Under the pieces are notes generated by a model. The model saw nothing but the letters and a program-made list of their open reading frames with translations, did no database searches and was not told the DNA's origin. A stretch of DNA of 64,000 nt, taken from positions 248,001 to 312,000 of the forward strand of contig NZ_JAAOLY010000006.1 in NCBI RefSeq assembly GCF_011601275.1, read 5' to 3'. Origin of the DNA: Janthinobacterium lividum (GTDB taxonomy: Bacteria; Pseudomonadota; Gammaproteobacteria; Burkholderiales; Burkholderiaceae_D). Positions 18,210 through 26,937 of this stretch are shown here, piece after piece. Both the position numbers and the translations under genes were made by a program. How positions within the stretch are numbered: the stretch's first letter is position 1; each line of letters opens with the position of its first letter.

Positions 18210-19853
18210 TTATTTCCCCGCCACCATCGCCGTCGCAGCGGGCGCTGCCACGACAGGAGCCGCGCTGCTCAGGCGCGGCTCCGCGTTATCGCCCAGCTGC
18301 ATCAGGCGTATGTACGTTTTCGGGCCCGCCAGACCATCGGCCCGCAGCTTCTGGCTTAGCTGGAACGCGCGCAACTGGCCTTGCATCTCGGCATCGAGCG
18401 GCAGATTGGCGACCGGCGCCGGCAAACCCCGCTGTTGCGCCAGACGCTGCGCCAGCCAGTCCACGTCGGCGCCGCGCGCGCCCAGCGGCACTTCGTCGCG
18501 CCAGCTGCGCGGAGCGCGCCAGAAGGTCGTGAAACTGCCATCGCTGCGCTGCGCCAGCTGGGCCAACGGCAGGCTTTGCTGTTTTCCATCGAGCATCAAG
18601 GTAGCGCTCTCGTCCTGCACGCGCGTCAGCAGCGCCAGCTGTTCCGTACCATCCGCATCGCGCAAGGCCAGCATGGCGGGACGGTCCAGCACGCGCAGCT
18701 CGGCGATGCCGCCCCGGCTGTGCAGGCAGCGCAGGCCGGCGCGGGCGCCCGCCTGACAAGCATCGCCGGCCGGCAACTGCTCGCCCCACAGGCTGGCCAG
18801 CTGGCGCAGCACGGCGTTGCGGTCCGGCACCTTGGCGGGCGCGGGCGTGGATGCGGATGCGGCGGCAGCCGCCACGGCGGAGGCGGAGGCCGGCACAGAG
18901 GCGGCCACGGCAGGTACAGCGGGCACAGCGGACGGGCGCGGCATGAAATGCCAGGCCAGCGCGGCCGTGACGACGGCGCCGGCCAAGACGCCGCCCGCCA
19001 CATGGGGCCAGCGCAGGCCCCGTCCAGTAGCCGGCTTGCCCTCTTCCGCAAACACTTCCTCGGCGGCACGGCGCAATATCTGGCGCGTCACCTGCGGCTG
19101 GTTTTCCACGTAGGCGCCCAGCAGCGCGCGGTCGCACAGCAGGTTGATGCGGCGCGGCACTCCCTTGCTCAAGCCATGGATTTGCGCCATCAGGCGAGGC
19201 GCGAACGGCGTCTGCGCCGTGCTGCCCGCCACGGCCAGGCGGTGGCGGATGTAGCTGGCCGTCTCGTCCGCCGTCAGCGACCCCAGATGATAGCGGGCGA
19301 TCACGCGCTGCGCCAGCTGCTCGAGTTCCGGCCGAGCCAGCATGGCGCGCAATTCCGGCTGGCCGATGAGGATGATCTGCAGCAACTTGCGCTCGCTCGT
19401 TTCCAGGTTCGTCAGCAAGCGCAACTGTTCCAGCACGGCGGCGGACAGGTTTTGCGCTTCGTCGATGATCAGCACATTGTTCTTGCCCTGCGCATGGCTG
19501 GCCAGCAGGTGCGCATTGATGGCGTCGACATAGCCTTTCACGCTGGCCACGCCGGGCGCCAGGGCGATGCGGAATTCCTCGCAGATCGACAGCAGCAATT
19601 CCTCGACGGACAGTTTCGGATTGAAGATGTAGGCCAGCTGGCAATTTTCCGGAATCTGTTCCATGAAGCAGCGGCACACGGTGGTCTTGCCGGCGCCGAT
19701 TTCTCCCGTCAGCAGCACAAAGCCGCCGCCGCTGCCCACGCCATACAGCAGGTGCGCCAGCGCTTCGCGGTGGCGTTCGCTCATGAACAGGTAGCGCGGA
19801 TCGGGGGCGATCGAAAACGGCGATTGCTTGAGCTGGAAATAATGCGTGTACAT
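18210..19853 (-). CDS. exeA: ExeA/GspA-like AAA ATPase with peptidoglycan-binding domain
   Basis: A 547-residue protein opening MYTHYFQLKQSPFSIAPDPR. It has Walker A GEIGAGKTT (50-58) and Walker B VLIIDEAQNL (Asp131, Glu132) in a cytoplasmic AAA domain, a transmembrane helix near residues 280-300, an Ala-rich linker, and a C-terminal peptidoglycan-binding segment (MQGQLRAFQLSQKLRADGL). ExeA uses ATP to help place the type II secretin through the cell wall, together with GspB encoded next to it. Length and domain order are normal. Confidence 0.92.
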   Translation of the reverse strand: MYTHYFQLKQSPFSIAPDPRYLFMSERHREALAHLLYGVGSGGGFVLLTGEIGAGKTTVCRCFMEQIPENCQLAYIFNPKLSVEELLLSICEEFRIALAPGVASVKGYVDAINAHLLASHAQGKNNVLIIDEAQNLSAAVLEQLRLLTNLETSERKLLQIILIGQPELRAMLARPELEQLAQRVIARYHLGSLTADETASYIRHRLAVAGSTAQTPFAPRLMAQIHGLSKGVPRRINLLCDRALLGAYVENQPQVTRQILRRAAEEVFAEEGKPATGRGLRWPHVAGGVLAGAVVTAALAWHFMPRPSAVPAVPAVAASVPASASAVAAAAASASTPAPAKVPDRNAVLRQLASLWGEQLPAGDACQAGARAGLRCLHSRGGIAELRVLDRPAMLALRDADGTEQLALLTRVQDESATLMLDGKQQSLPLAQLAQRSDGSFTTFWRAPRSWRDEVPLGARGADVDWLAQRLAQQRGLPAPVANLPLDAEMQGQLRAFQLSQKLRADGLAGPKTYIRLMQLGDNAEPRLSSAAPVVAAPAATAMVAGK

Positions 19854-19904
19854 GGAGACCCTGCGGATGAAACGATCAAAATGCGCGGCGGCAAGCCGAT
19901 ACCC

Positions 19905-20429
19905 TCACCGGGTGCGGGCGGGCGGCAACGGCTTGTATTTGGCGCAATAGACTTTCGCCTTGCTGCGGAAGTAGACGATTTTACTGCCAGGCACGGAACC
20001 ACGGACAGGAAAAGCGGAATTGTCGAGTTTATTGAAGCGCAGGCCCGAGACGCCACGAATGGCCGGCTCCAGCTTTTCCGGTGTCGAGTCCGCCACCACG
20101 CCCATGAAGACGAGGGGGCTGGTATCGTCGCTGACGATCACGTCGCTAATCGGCGCGCCCCACAAGGTGGCGTCCGTGCGGAACCAGTACGCGCCCCCTT
20201 CATGTTTGTAGGCGGGGCCGAAGGCCGTCAGCAGATACGCATAAAAAGCCTTGTTGTCGATCTGGTCGATGCACAGCACGGCATTGCCCACCACTTGCCC
20301 GAACGTGGACGGCGGCGGTTTTTGCTGCGCCAGCACGCCGGACACGGGCACGCCGCAGGCCAGCAGGGCGAACGCCGCCAGCAGGGCCGGCGCACGCCAC
20401 GAGCACATCGATGAACGGCGCATGCGCAT
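19905..20429 (-). CDS. Secreted protein of unknown function
   Basis: About 174 residues, beginning MRMRRSSMCSWRAPALLAAFALLACGV, a signal peptide that might be a lipoprotein (LLAC) but lacks the usual small-residue box context. The mature part (FGQVVGNAVLCIDQIDNKAFYAYLLTAFGPAY) contains two cysteines and a compact alpha/beta-like pattern. I do not recognise the family. It lies 51 bp upstream of exeA on the same strand and directly downstream of a 35-residue lysine-rich protein, so it may be cell-envelope related. The start is uncertain (20429 or 20423). Confidence 0.65.
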   Translation of the reverse strand: MRMRRSSMCSWRAPALLAAFALLACGVPVSGVLAQQKPPPSTFGQVVGNAVLCIDQIDNKAFYAYLLTAFGPAYKHEGGAYWFRTDATLWGAPISDVIVSDDTSPLVFMGVVADSTPEKLEPAIRGVSGLRFNKLDNSAFPVRGSVPGSKIVYFRSKAKVYCAKYKPLPPARTR

Positions 20430-20431
20430 GA

Positions 20432-20539
20432 TCAGCGCTTGCGCTCTTCTTTCTTGACCTTCTTGGCTTCCTTCTTTTCCTTCATGGTCTTGGCCGGTTC
20501 CTTCTTGGCTTCCTTCTTGCTGTCCTGTGCCTTGCTCAT
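20432..20539 (-). CDS. 35-residue lysine/glutamate-rich small protein
   Basis: A very short gene, MSKAQDSKKEAKKEPAKTMK then EKKEAKKVKKEERKR. About two-fifths of residues are lysine, with KKEAKK repeated, so it is a highly charged, probably helical or disordered peptide. GGAG lies upstream of the start, and the stop codon is next to the start of the following secreted protein. Similar short KKE-rich ORFs are often annotated as hypothetical in Oxalobacteraceae; function unknown. An adjacent in-frame ATG would add one methionine. Confidence 0.55.
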   Translation of the reverse strand: MSKAQDSKKEAKKEPAKTMKEKKEAKKVKKEERKR

Positions 20540-20545
20540 CATCTA

Positions 20546-20842
20546 CTCCATGCATGGGCGGAAATGCCTGGGCCATTATGACACTCCCCCATGAAAATGC
20601 CACGTCATTTCCCCCATGCAATAGATCCCGCCCGGCAAGCACAGGCAGCGCATGCGCTTATTTGCAAAAAGACGTTTGCATTTTCATTCTATTATGTTTT
20701 AATACACGGACTTTATAAATAGATATCATTTCGGTGTGGCGCGACCAGCACTGAAACAAGCATACAAACTGGGGACAGGACATGGCCGGCATACGGCTGA
20801 CCATGTGTAATCGACTTGCAGCCCTCGGCGGAAATAGACAAC
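20546..20842. other. Intergenic region, AT-rich centre
   Basis: No gene is seen. The region from 20660 to 20730 is AT-rich and holds a possible weak sigma-70 promoter on the plus strand (TTGCAT near 20675, TAATAC near 20699), which would serve the small exported protein at 20843. Confidence 0.3.
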
Positions 20843-21121
20843 ATGATGAGAAGAATGATCTTGCTGGGCGCGGCCCTGTCGTTCTGGGCCGTTGGCAACA
20901 CTTATGCGGCGGATACACAGCCGATGCAGGCGGCAACCTACCAGGCGGCGCCGGCCACCCCAGCCACGCGGCTGGCCAGTTTCCAGTCGCAGGACGCCAA
21001 CCGGCGCGCTCCTGGTTCGCATGAACCGGGCACGCATTCGCTGCTGCTGGTCGCTGTCATGCTGCTGAGCCTGCGCATGCGCACCAGCACCACCACCAGC
21101 AGCGAAAAATTCAGCACCTGA
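20843..21121 (+). CDS. Small exported protein with PEP-CTERM-like tail
   Basis: A 92-residue protein with a signal peptide (MMRRMILLGAALSFWAVGNTYA), a Gln/Ala/Pro-rich middle, and a C-terminal segment HEPGTHSLLLVAVMLLSLRMR. That segment has the layout of a PEP-CTERM sorting signal (E-P, hydrophobic stretch, basic cluster), but the first proline is replaced and about ten residues follow the basic cluster. Family unknown. It may instead be a simple tail-anchored protein. The hairpin after the gene better fits the converging minus-strand gene. Confidence 0.55.
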   Translation: MMRRMILLGAALSFWAVGNTYAADTQPMQAATYQAAPATPATRLASFQSQDANRRAPGSHEPGTHSLLLVAVMLLSLRMRTSTTTSSEKFST

Positions 21122-21127
21122 CGTGAA

Positions 21128-21150
21128 AACGGCCGCGCAAGGCGGCCGTT
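21128..21150 (-). terminator. Hairpin terminator for the gene at 21173
   Basis: AACGGCCGC (21128-21136) pairs with GCGGCCGTT (21142-21150). Read on the minus strand it is followed by TTTT. Confidence 0.65.
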
Positions 21151-21172
21151 CCAGTCACACGTCAGCGCACGA

Positions 21173-21457
21173 TCAGTGCAGGCACAGACGGCGGCGCGTC
21201 TTTTCGATCAGCGCCGCATCGTAGGGATACAGGTTCTCGATAAAGAACAATTCCGTTTCCGCCTCATCTTCCAGGCACATTTCGATCATGACCGGGCCAT
21301 CGCTTTCGCGGCCCAGGAAATCCTTCGGCCAGCGGTTCTTGCGGTGCGTGCGCATCATTTCCATGCCCAGCGCGGCCAGCGGCGCCGACACACCGGCGGC
21401 CAGCGCCTCTTGCTGCCAGTCGTCCCAGTACTCGCTCTTTGCTGCCTTGTCGCTCAT
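21173..21457 (-). CDS. Conserved-looking small acidic protein, function unknown
   Basis: A 94-residue soluble protein, MSDKAAKSEYWDDWQQEALA then AGVSAPLAALGMEMMRTHRKNRWP. It is rich in acidic residues and tryptophan and has no signal peptide or motif I recognise. GGAAG precedes the start; an adjacent ATG at 21460 is equally possible. It is transcribed away from the GlcNAc operon and its promoter region adjoins that operon's control region. Confidence 0.6.
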   Translation of the reverse strand: MSDKAAKSEYWDDWQQEALAAGVSAPLAALGMEMMRTHRKNRWPKDFLGRESDGPVMIEMCLEDEAETELFFIENLYPYDAALIEKTRRRLCLH

Positions 21458-21592
21458 CATGCTCTTCCAACTCAGGTGTAAAAAGCGGACTTTACTCTTC
21501 ATGGCGCCCCTTGCCAAGCATGCATACAAGCAATAGCGCACGCCCGACCACAGACCAGTTGGAAAAAATTGGCATTAAACAAGGCCAATTTC

Positions 21593-21732
21593 AATACCAT
21601 TCGGCATCCATAAAAAATCCTTCATTAACAATGACTTGCAATCAATCCGTCGGGCATGGCGGGACGCCGCGCAACGCATTTATTAATACCACTTAAATAC
21701 CTGTTGACAAGCCATCTGGGCGACAATATAGT
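21593..21732 (+). promoter_or_regulatory. Promoter and candidate GntR operators of the GlcNAc operon
   Basis: A near-consensus sigma-70 promoter TTGACA (21704-21709), 17 bp, TATAGT (21727-21732) precedes the kinase gene. Directly upstream are AATACCA (21685-21691) and AATACCT (21696-21702), spaced 11 bp apart, and a further AATACCA at 21593-21599. The same heptamer (TGGTATT on the other strand) recurs at the second GntR gene and the TonB receptor, which suggests an operator. Confidence 0.6.
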
Positions 21733-21808
21733 GCCTTCAGCTTTTTCGCCGCCCGACAAATAAAAGAACCAAGACAGGCGCACTCAACCAAACGCGGGAC
21801 TGCATAAC

Positions 21809-22681
21809 ATGATCGAATACATAATCGGCGTCGACGGCGGGGGAAGCGGTACCCGCGTACGCCTGGCGCGCCTCGACGGCCAGGAACTGGCGCAGGGACA
21901 AAGCGGCCCTTCCGGCCTGGGACTGGGCATCGAACGGGCCTGGACCTCCGTGGCGCAGGCCGTCACCCTGGCTTTCCGCGCGGCCGGCCTGGAACAGCCA
22001 TCCTTGCAGCGCATGGCCATCGGCCTGGGCCTGGCCGGCGTGCACAACAAGCAGTGGGCCGTCAGCTTCGTCGAACACAATCCCGGCTATGCCTTTGTGG
22101 CACTCGAATCGGATGCCCTGACCACCCTGCTGGGCGCGCATGCGGGCCAGCCGGGCGCCATTGTTGCCATCGGCACGGGCAGCGTGGGCGAAGTGCTGCA
22201 CGCGGACGGCAGCCGCCATGAGGTGGGCGGCTGGGGCTTCCCTTCCGGCGACGAGGCCGGCGGCGCCTGGATCGGCATGCGCGCCATCAACCATGCGCAG
22301 CAAGTAGTCGACGGTCGCGTGCCCGGCAGCGCCTTCGCCACGGCCGTCATCGACGCCTGCGGCGGCCAGCGCGACGCCATGCAGGTGTGGCTGGCGGCCG
22401 CCAGCCAGACCAATTTCGCGCAACTGGCGCGCCTGGTGCTCGAACACGCGGCCAGCAATGCCGTGGCGCGCACTATCCTGGTCGATGCGGGCCGGCAGAT
22501 CGCGCTGATCGCCAGGGCGCTCGACCCGGCCGGCGCCTTGCCCGTGGCCCTGTGCGGCGGCCTGGCGGCCCCCTTGTCGGGCTACCTGCCGGCGGAACTG
22601 TTGCAACTGGTCGTGCCGGCACAGGGCGACTCGGCCGCAGGCGGTCTGCGCCTGATACGCAAGCACTTGCAGGAGCAATGA
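21809..22681 (+). CDS. BadF/BadG-type sugar kinase, probable GlcNAc/glucosamine kinase
   Basis: A 290-residue ASKHA-fold kinase. The phosphate-1 motif is IIGVDGGGSGTRVRLARLDG (6-25), phosphate-2 is IVAIGTGSVGE, and the SGDEAGGAWIGM block is characteristic of N-acetylglucosamine or glucosamine kinases of the BcrAD/BadFG family. It would make GlcNAc-6-phosphate for the deacetylase two genes downstream. It is first in the operon. Its stop codon overlaps an ATG of the next gene. Sugar preference between GlcNAc and GlcN is not decided by the sequence. Confidence 0.88.
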   Translation: MIEYIIGVDGGGSGTRVRLARLDGQELAQGQSGPSGLGLGIERAWTSVAQAVTLAFRAAGLEQPSLQRMAIGLGLAGVHNKQWAVSFVEHNPGYAFVALESDALTTLLGAHAGQPGAIVAIGTGSVGEVLHADGSRHEVGGWGFPSGDEAGGAWIGMRAINHAQQVVDGRVPGSAFATAVIDACGGQRDAMQVWLAAASQTNFAQLARLVLEHAASNAVARTILVDAGRQIALIARALDPAGALPVALCGGLAAPLSGYLPAELLQLVVPAQGDSAAGGLRLIRKHLQEQ

Positions 22682-22683
22682 CC

Positions 22684-23418
22684 ATGCTGGCCAAACTGTC
22701 CACCTTCAAACCCAATCCGGCCAGCGACACGCCGCTCTACATGCAGCTGGCGAACATGCTGTCGGACGGCATCGCCAGCGGCGACTGGCGCGCCAACCAG
22801 GCCCTGCCGTCCGAACGCGTGCTGTCGGACATCCTGGAAATCTCGCGTGTCACGGCGCGCAAGGCCATCGACATGCTGTGCGACCGGGGCATGCTGACGC
22901 GCAAGCGCGGCTCGGGCACCTACATCACGCCCAAGCTGGAACAGCCGCTGTCGCGCCTGACGAGTTTTTCGGAAGAATTGCGCCAACGGGGCTTTACGGC
23001 CGGCTCGCGCTGGCTGCAGCGCGACATCGGCTCGGCCGCGCCGCTGGAACTGCTGTCGCTGGGCCTGTCGCCGCACATGCCGGTGGCGCGCTTGCGCCGC
23101 TTGCGCACGGCCGATGAAGTGGTGATGGCGATCGAAACGACCACCATCCCCGCCCTGTACATGCCGGACCCGCAGCAGGTGACCGATTCGCTGTACGGCT
23201 ACCTGGAGTCGCGCGGCACCATCCCGATGCGCGCGCTGCAGCATATCCGCGCCGTCAACGCCACGGCGGAACAGGCCAAGCTGGCCAATATCAAGACGGG
23301 TGAAGCCATGCTGCACATCACCCGTGTCAGTTATCTCGACAACGGCGCAGCGGTGGAACTGACCCACTCGTATTGCCGCAGTGATTATTATGAATTCGTA
23401 GCGGAGTCGCGCAGATGA
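22684..23418 (+). CDS. GntR/HutC family regulator of GlcNAc genes
   Basis: A 244-residue regulator. Residues 18-85 form the GntR winged helix (TPLYMQLANMLSDGIASGDW, LPSERVLSDILEISRVTARKAI, RGSGTYI), and the rest is a UTRA effector domain as in NagQ/NagR/DasR, which sense GlcN-6-P or GlcNAc-6-P. The ATG at 22684 sits eight bases after AGGAG; an ATG at 22678 overlaps the kinase stop. The gene ends in an ATGA overlap with nagA. It is a likely local repressor. Confidence 0.9.
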   Translation: MLAKLSTFKPNPASDTPLYMQLANMLSDGIASGDWRANQALPSERVLSDILEISRVTARKAIDMLCDRGMLTRKRGSGTYITPKLEQPLSRLTSFSEELRQRGFTAGSRWLQRDIGSAAPLELLSLGLSPHMPVARLRRLRTADEVVMAIETTTIPALYMPDPQQVTDSLYGYLESRGTIPMRALQHIRAVNATAEQAKLANIKTGEAMLHITRVSYLDNGAAVELTHSYCRSDYYEFVAESRR

Positions 23419-24527
23419 GCAGCACTATCAAAGGCAATATCCTTACCCCCGGCGGCTGGATCCACGGCGCCATCGCCTTCGGCGAGCGGGTCGACAGCAT
23501 CACGGGCGATTCCCTTCACCCGTCGAACAACAGCGACGACTATATTCTGCCCGGCTTTATCGACCTGCACGTGCATGGCGGCGCCGGCAAGGACATCATG
23601 GAAGGCGGCGAAGCCGTCTACACCATCGCGGCCATCCACGCGCGCCACGGCACCACCAGCCTGCTGGCCACCACCATGACGGCGCCGCCGGAAGACATCG
23701 ACATGGCTCTGACGGCCATCGGCATCGCCGCCAACCACCGCCGCCCGAACACGGCGCGCGTGCTGGGCGCCCACCTGGAAGGCCCGTACATCAATTCGGG
23801 CAAGCTCGGTGCGCAGCCGAACTTCGCGCGCGCCGCCACCCTGGCTGAAATCGAGCGCCTGCAAACGCTGGCCAAGCTGCGCGTCATCACCGTGGCGCCG
23901 GAAATCGCCGGTCACCTGGACCTGGTGCGCGCCCTGGCCGACGCCGGCGTGCGCGTGCAGATCGGCCACACGCTCGGTTCGTACGAAGACGGCGTGGCCG
24001 CGCTGGAGCACGGCGCCATGGGTTTCACGCACCTGTTCAACGCCATGAGCGGCCTGCACCACCGCGAGCCGGGCATGGTCGGCGCCGCCCTGGCGCACGC
24101 CGAATACGCGGAACTGATCCCCGACCTGCTGCACGTGCATCCGGGCGCCATCAAGGTGGCCCTGCGCGCCATCCCGCGCCTGTACTGCGTTACCGATTCG
24201 ACGGCCGCCACCGGCATGCCGGACGGCGAATACATGCTGGGCCGCCACGCCGTGCAGAAATGCATGGGCGGCGTGCGCCTGCCCGACGGCACACTGGCGG
24301 GCAGCACCCTGACCCTGGACCAGGCGCTGCGCAACCTGGTGGGACTGGGACTGGACCTGGCCGACGCGTCCAAGCGCGTGTCGACCAATGCCGCCGATTA
24401 CCTGGGCCTGGAAGAACGCGGCCGGCTGGCCCCCGGCACTTACGCCGATCTGGTGGTACTCGATCGCGATCTCAAACTCAAAGCTGTGTATATAGAAGGA
24501 GAAATCTGTGACCTCAATGATGCTTAA
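23415..24527 (+). CDS. nagA: N-acetylglucosamine-6-phosphate deacetylase
   Basis: A 370-residue amidohydrolase. The metal-binding strand is PGFIDLHVHGGAGKDIMEGG (His52, His54), then GAHLEGPYIN, the zinc/substrate histidines in IGHTLGSYEDGV and TRLFNAMSG-like THLFNAMSGLHHREPGMVGAAL, and the catalytic aspartate in CVTDSTAATGMPDG. It converts GlcNAc-6-P to GlcN-6-P and acetate. It overlaps the regulator by 4 bp and the deaminase by 20 bp, indicating tight co-translation. Confidence 0.95.
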   Translation: MSSTIKGNILTPGGWIHGAIAFGERVDSITGDSLHPSNNSDDYILPGFIDLHVHGGAGKDIMEGGEAVYTIAAIHARHGTTSLLATTMTAPPEDIDMALTAIGIAANHRRPNTARVLGAHLEGPYINSGKLGAQPNFARAATLAEIERLQTLAKLRVITVAPEIAGHLDLVRALADAGVRVQIGHTLGSYEDGVAALEHGAMGFTHLFNAMSGLHHREPGMVGAALAHAEYAELIPDLLHVHPGAIKVALRAIPRLYCVTDSTAATGMPDGEYMLGRHAVQKCMGGVRLPDGTLAGSTLTLDQALRNLVGLGLDLADASKRVSTNAADYLGLEERGRLAPGTYADLVVLDRDLKLKAVYIEGEICDLNDA

Positions 24528-25530
24528 AGAAGCCATTTCCGCCGCCGAATGCGTCGCCCTGCAACTGGCCAGCGACACGGAACGCTACGCGGAACTGGGC
24601 CGCAAATTGAGGAGCACCTCGTTCTCGACCGCGCTGACCATCGCGCGCGGCAGCTCCGACCACGCCTGCAATTACGTCGCCTACCTGATCATGGCGCGCC
24701 TGGGCCGTGTCGTGGCCTCGCTGCCGATGTCGCTGGTCACCCTGAACAAATCGCCGCTGGTGACGCGCGACACCCTGGCCATCTCGATCTCGCAATCGGG
24801 CCAGAGCCCGGACGTGGTCGAGCCGATCCGCTATTTCCGCGACGGCGGCGCCACCACCGTGGCCCTCGTCAACGACATCGATTCGCCGCTGGCGCACGCC
24901 GCCGAATGGGCCATGCCCCTGCGCGCCGGCAAGGAACAAAGCGTCGCCGCCACGAAAAGCTTCATCACCAGCCTCGTCGCCGGTGCGCGCATGGTGGCCC
25001 AGTGGCAGAACGACCCCGAACTGCTGGGCGGCCTGGAAGCGCTGCCGGAGGCGCTGCTCGAAGCGACACGCGTCGACTGGTCGCCGGCCATCGACGTGCT
25101 GGCCCCGGCCCGCAACATCATGGTCGTCGGGCGCGGCATCAGCTTCCCCGTGGCGCTGGAGTCGGCCTTGAAATTCAAGGAAACCTCGGCCCTGCAGGCG
25201 GAAGCGTTCAGCGGCGCCGAAATCAAGCACGGCCCGATGGCCCTCATCGAAGACGGCTACCCGCTGCTGATTTTTGCCACCCGCGGCCCGACCCAGGCCG
25301 GCCTGCTGCAACTGGCCAGCGAAATGCGCGGCCGCGGCGCCAAGGTCTTGCTGGCGGCCCCCGCCGACGTGGCCGAGCGCGACCTGACCCTGCCCGTGGC
25401 GGCCACGCCGGACCTCGATCCGATCGTCGCCATCCAGTCCTTCTACGTGATGGCGGCCAAGCTGTCGGCCGCGCGCGGCATGGACCCGGATGCGCCGCGT
25501 CACTTGAGCAAGGTAACAAAAACAAACTAA
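24508..25530 (+). CDS. SIS-domain glucosamine-6-phosphate deaminase (NagB-II type)
   Basis: A 340-residue protein with two SIS domains: ALTIARGSSDHACNYVAYLI and AISISQSGQSPDVVEP in the first, GRGISFPVALESALKFKETS and AEIKHGPMALIEDGYPL in the second. It resembles the isomerase half of GlmS without the glutaminase domain. In GlcNAc clusters such proteins deaminate GlcN-6-P to fructose-6-P, replacing classical NagB. The start is a GTG with AAGGAG at good distance; in-frame ATGs 9 and 12 bases later are poorly placed. Confidence 0.9.
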   Translation: MTSMMLKEAISAAECVALQLASDTERYAELGRKLRSTSFSTALTIARGSSDHACNYVAYLIMARLGRVVASLPMSLVTLNKSPLVTRDTLAISISQSGQSPDVVEPIRYFRDGGATTVALVNDIDSPLAHAAEWAMPLRAGKEQSVAATKSFITSLVAGARMVAQWQNDPELLGGLEALPEALLEATRVDWSPAIDVLAPARNIMVVGRGISFPVALESALKFKETSALQAEAFSGAEIKHGPMALIEDGYPLLIFATRGPTQAGLLQLASEMRGRGAKVLLAAPADVAERDLTLPVAATPDLDPIVAIQSFYVMAAKLSAARGMDPDAPRHLSKVTKTN

Positions 25531-25537
25531 GCACTCC

Positions 25538-25575
25538 CCGGCAGCTGCGCCCCCGGCACGGGGCGCGGCTGCCGG
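25538..25575 (+). other. Intercistronic RNA hairpin in the GlcNAc operon
   Basis: Arms 25538-25553 and 25560-25575 form a 16-bp GC-rich stem with a single G-T wobble and a CGGCAC loop, between the deaminase and the binding-protein gene. No T tract follows, so it is more likely an mRNA-stabilising or processing element than a terminator. Confidence 0.65.
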
Positions 25576-25662
25576 CAGAAGCACCCGAATATAAGCGACG
25601 GCAAGGGCATGTACCCGCGCCGCGGACTCATGGACATTGGAGCGCCACGCTCCAGGATAAAA

Positions 25663-26922
25663 ATGACGATCAAGAGACTGTTGGCGGTTGTTGCCTGCGC
25701 GGGCCTGCTCGCGCCGCAGGCATGGGCTGCCGAGAAAATCGAATTCTGGACCTTCAGCATGAAGCCCAAGTTCACGCCGTATTTCAATACGGTGGTGGCG
25801 CGCTATGAGGCGCAGAATCCCGGCGTCAAGATCGAATGGATCGACTTCCCGTGGGACGTCATCCAGACCAAGCTGGTCACGCGCATCGTGGCCGGCACGC
25901 CGCCCGCACTGGTCAGCCTGAACGTGCCATGGGCCGACGAATTTGCGCGCGACGGCTTGCTCACGCCAGTCGATGGCCTGATCCAGGAAGCGCGCGCCAG
26001 CTTCATTCCCAGCGCCCTGGACGACTTGCGCTTCAAGGGCCGCACCTACGGTTTTCCCATGTACAGCAATGTCGCGGTGATCGCCTTCAATAGCGCCATC
26101 TTCAAGCAGGCGGGTCTCACGCGCGGCCCCGCCAGCCTCGATGAACAGCTGGCGTACGCGCGCCAGATCGCGCAACGCACGGGCAAGGCCGGCATCGCCC
26201 CCGCCCTGTCAAAAATCGACGGCCTGTTCATGCAGCAGGGCCTGGCCGTCATCACAGACAACCGCGCCGTCTTCAATTCGCCGCAGCACGTGGCGCTGGT
26301 ACAAAAGCTGGCCGACACCTACAAGGCCGGTGGCCTGCTGAAGGAAAGCCTGTTCGCCGAAGACAATTTCCCGGCCGTGATCGACGCCTACAAGGGCGGT
26401 CGCCTGGGCATGCTGCTGGCGCCGCCGACAGCCATGCAGCGCATCCGCGGCGACGCGAAAGACATCTACGCCATCACCGACGTGGCGCCCGCGCCGCTGG
26501 GCCCCACCGGCATCGCCGACGGCGGCTGGCTCGTGCATTTCGCCATTCCGAAAGGCGTGCCGGCGCGCCAGCTGCCATCGGTGGGCAAGTTCGCGCGCTT
26601 CCTGACGAACGACGCCAACCAGCTGGAATTCGCGCGCCAGGCCAGCGTCTTTCCCACCACCGTCAAGGCGGCGGCAGATCCATTCTTCCTGTCCACGCCG
26701 GCAAACGCGGGCGCGGCTGAAAAGGCGGTGGCCGCCGGCGCCCTGTCGATGGGCCACTCGCGCACCCTGTACGTGGCCGGCATCGACGACTACGACGAGC
26801 TGCGCCGCTCGCTCGTGAAAGCCGTCGAAGCAGGCGTGACGGGCAAGCAGGATGTCAAGCAGGCGCTGGACCAGGCCGTCGCCATCTGGAACCGCAAGCT
26901 GGCCACCCTGCCGCGCCATTAA
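25663..26922 (+). CDS. Sugar ABC transporter substrate-binding protein
   Basis: A 419-residue periplasmic protein of the extracellular solute-binding family 1. The signal peptide is MTIKRLLAVVACAGLLAPQAWA. The mature part starts EKIEFWTFSMKPKFTPYFNTV, then ARYEAQNPGVKIEWIDFPWD, a typical family opening. The ATG at 25663 has AGGA upstream; a longer frame would bury the signal peptide. With the two permeases and ATPase it forms an importer; operon context argues for GlcNAc or chitooligosaccharides. Confidence 0.92.
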   Translation: MTIKRLLAVVACAGLLAPQAWAAEKIEFWTFSMKPKFTPYFNTVVARYEAQNPGVKIEWIDFPWDVIQTKLVTRIVAGTPPALVSLNVPWADEFARDGLLTPVDGLIQEARASFIPSALDDLRFKGRTYGFPMYSNVAVIAFNSAIFKQAGLTRGPASLDEQLAYARQIAQRTGKAGIAPALSKIDGLFMQQGLAVITDNRAVFNSPQHVALVQKLADTYKAGGLLKESLFAEDNFPAVIDAYKGGRLGMLLAPPTAMQRIRGDAKDIYAITDVAPAPLGPTGIADGGWLVHFAIPKGVPARQLPSVGKFARFLTNDANQLEFARQASVFPTTVKAAADPFFLSTPANAGAAEKAVAAGALSMGHSRTLYVAGIDDYDELRRSLVKAVEAGVTGKQDVKQALDQAVAIWNRKLATLPRH

Positions 26923-26937
26923 GGCAACAAGGACACC

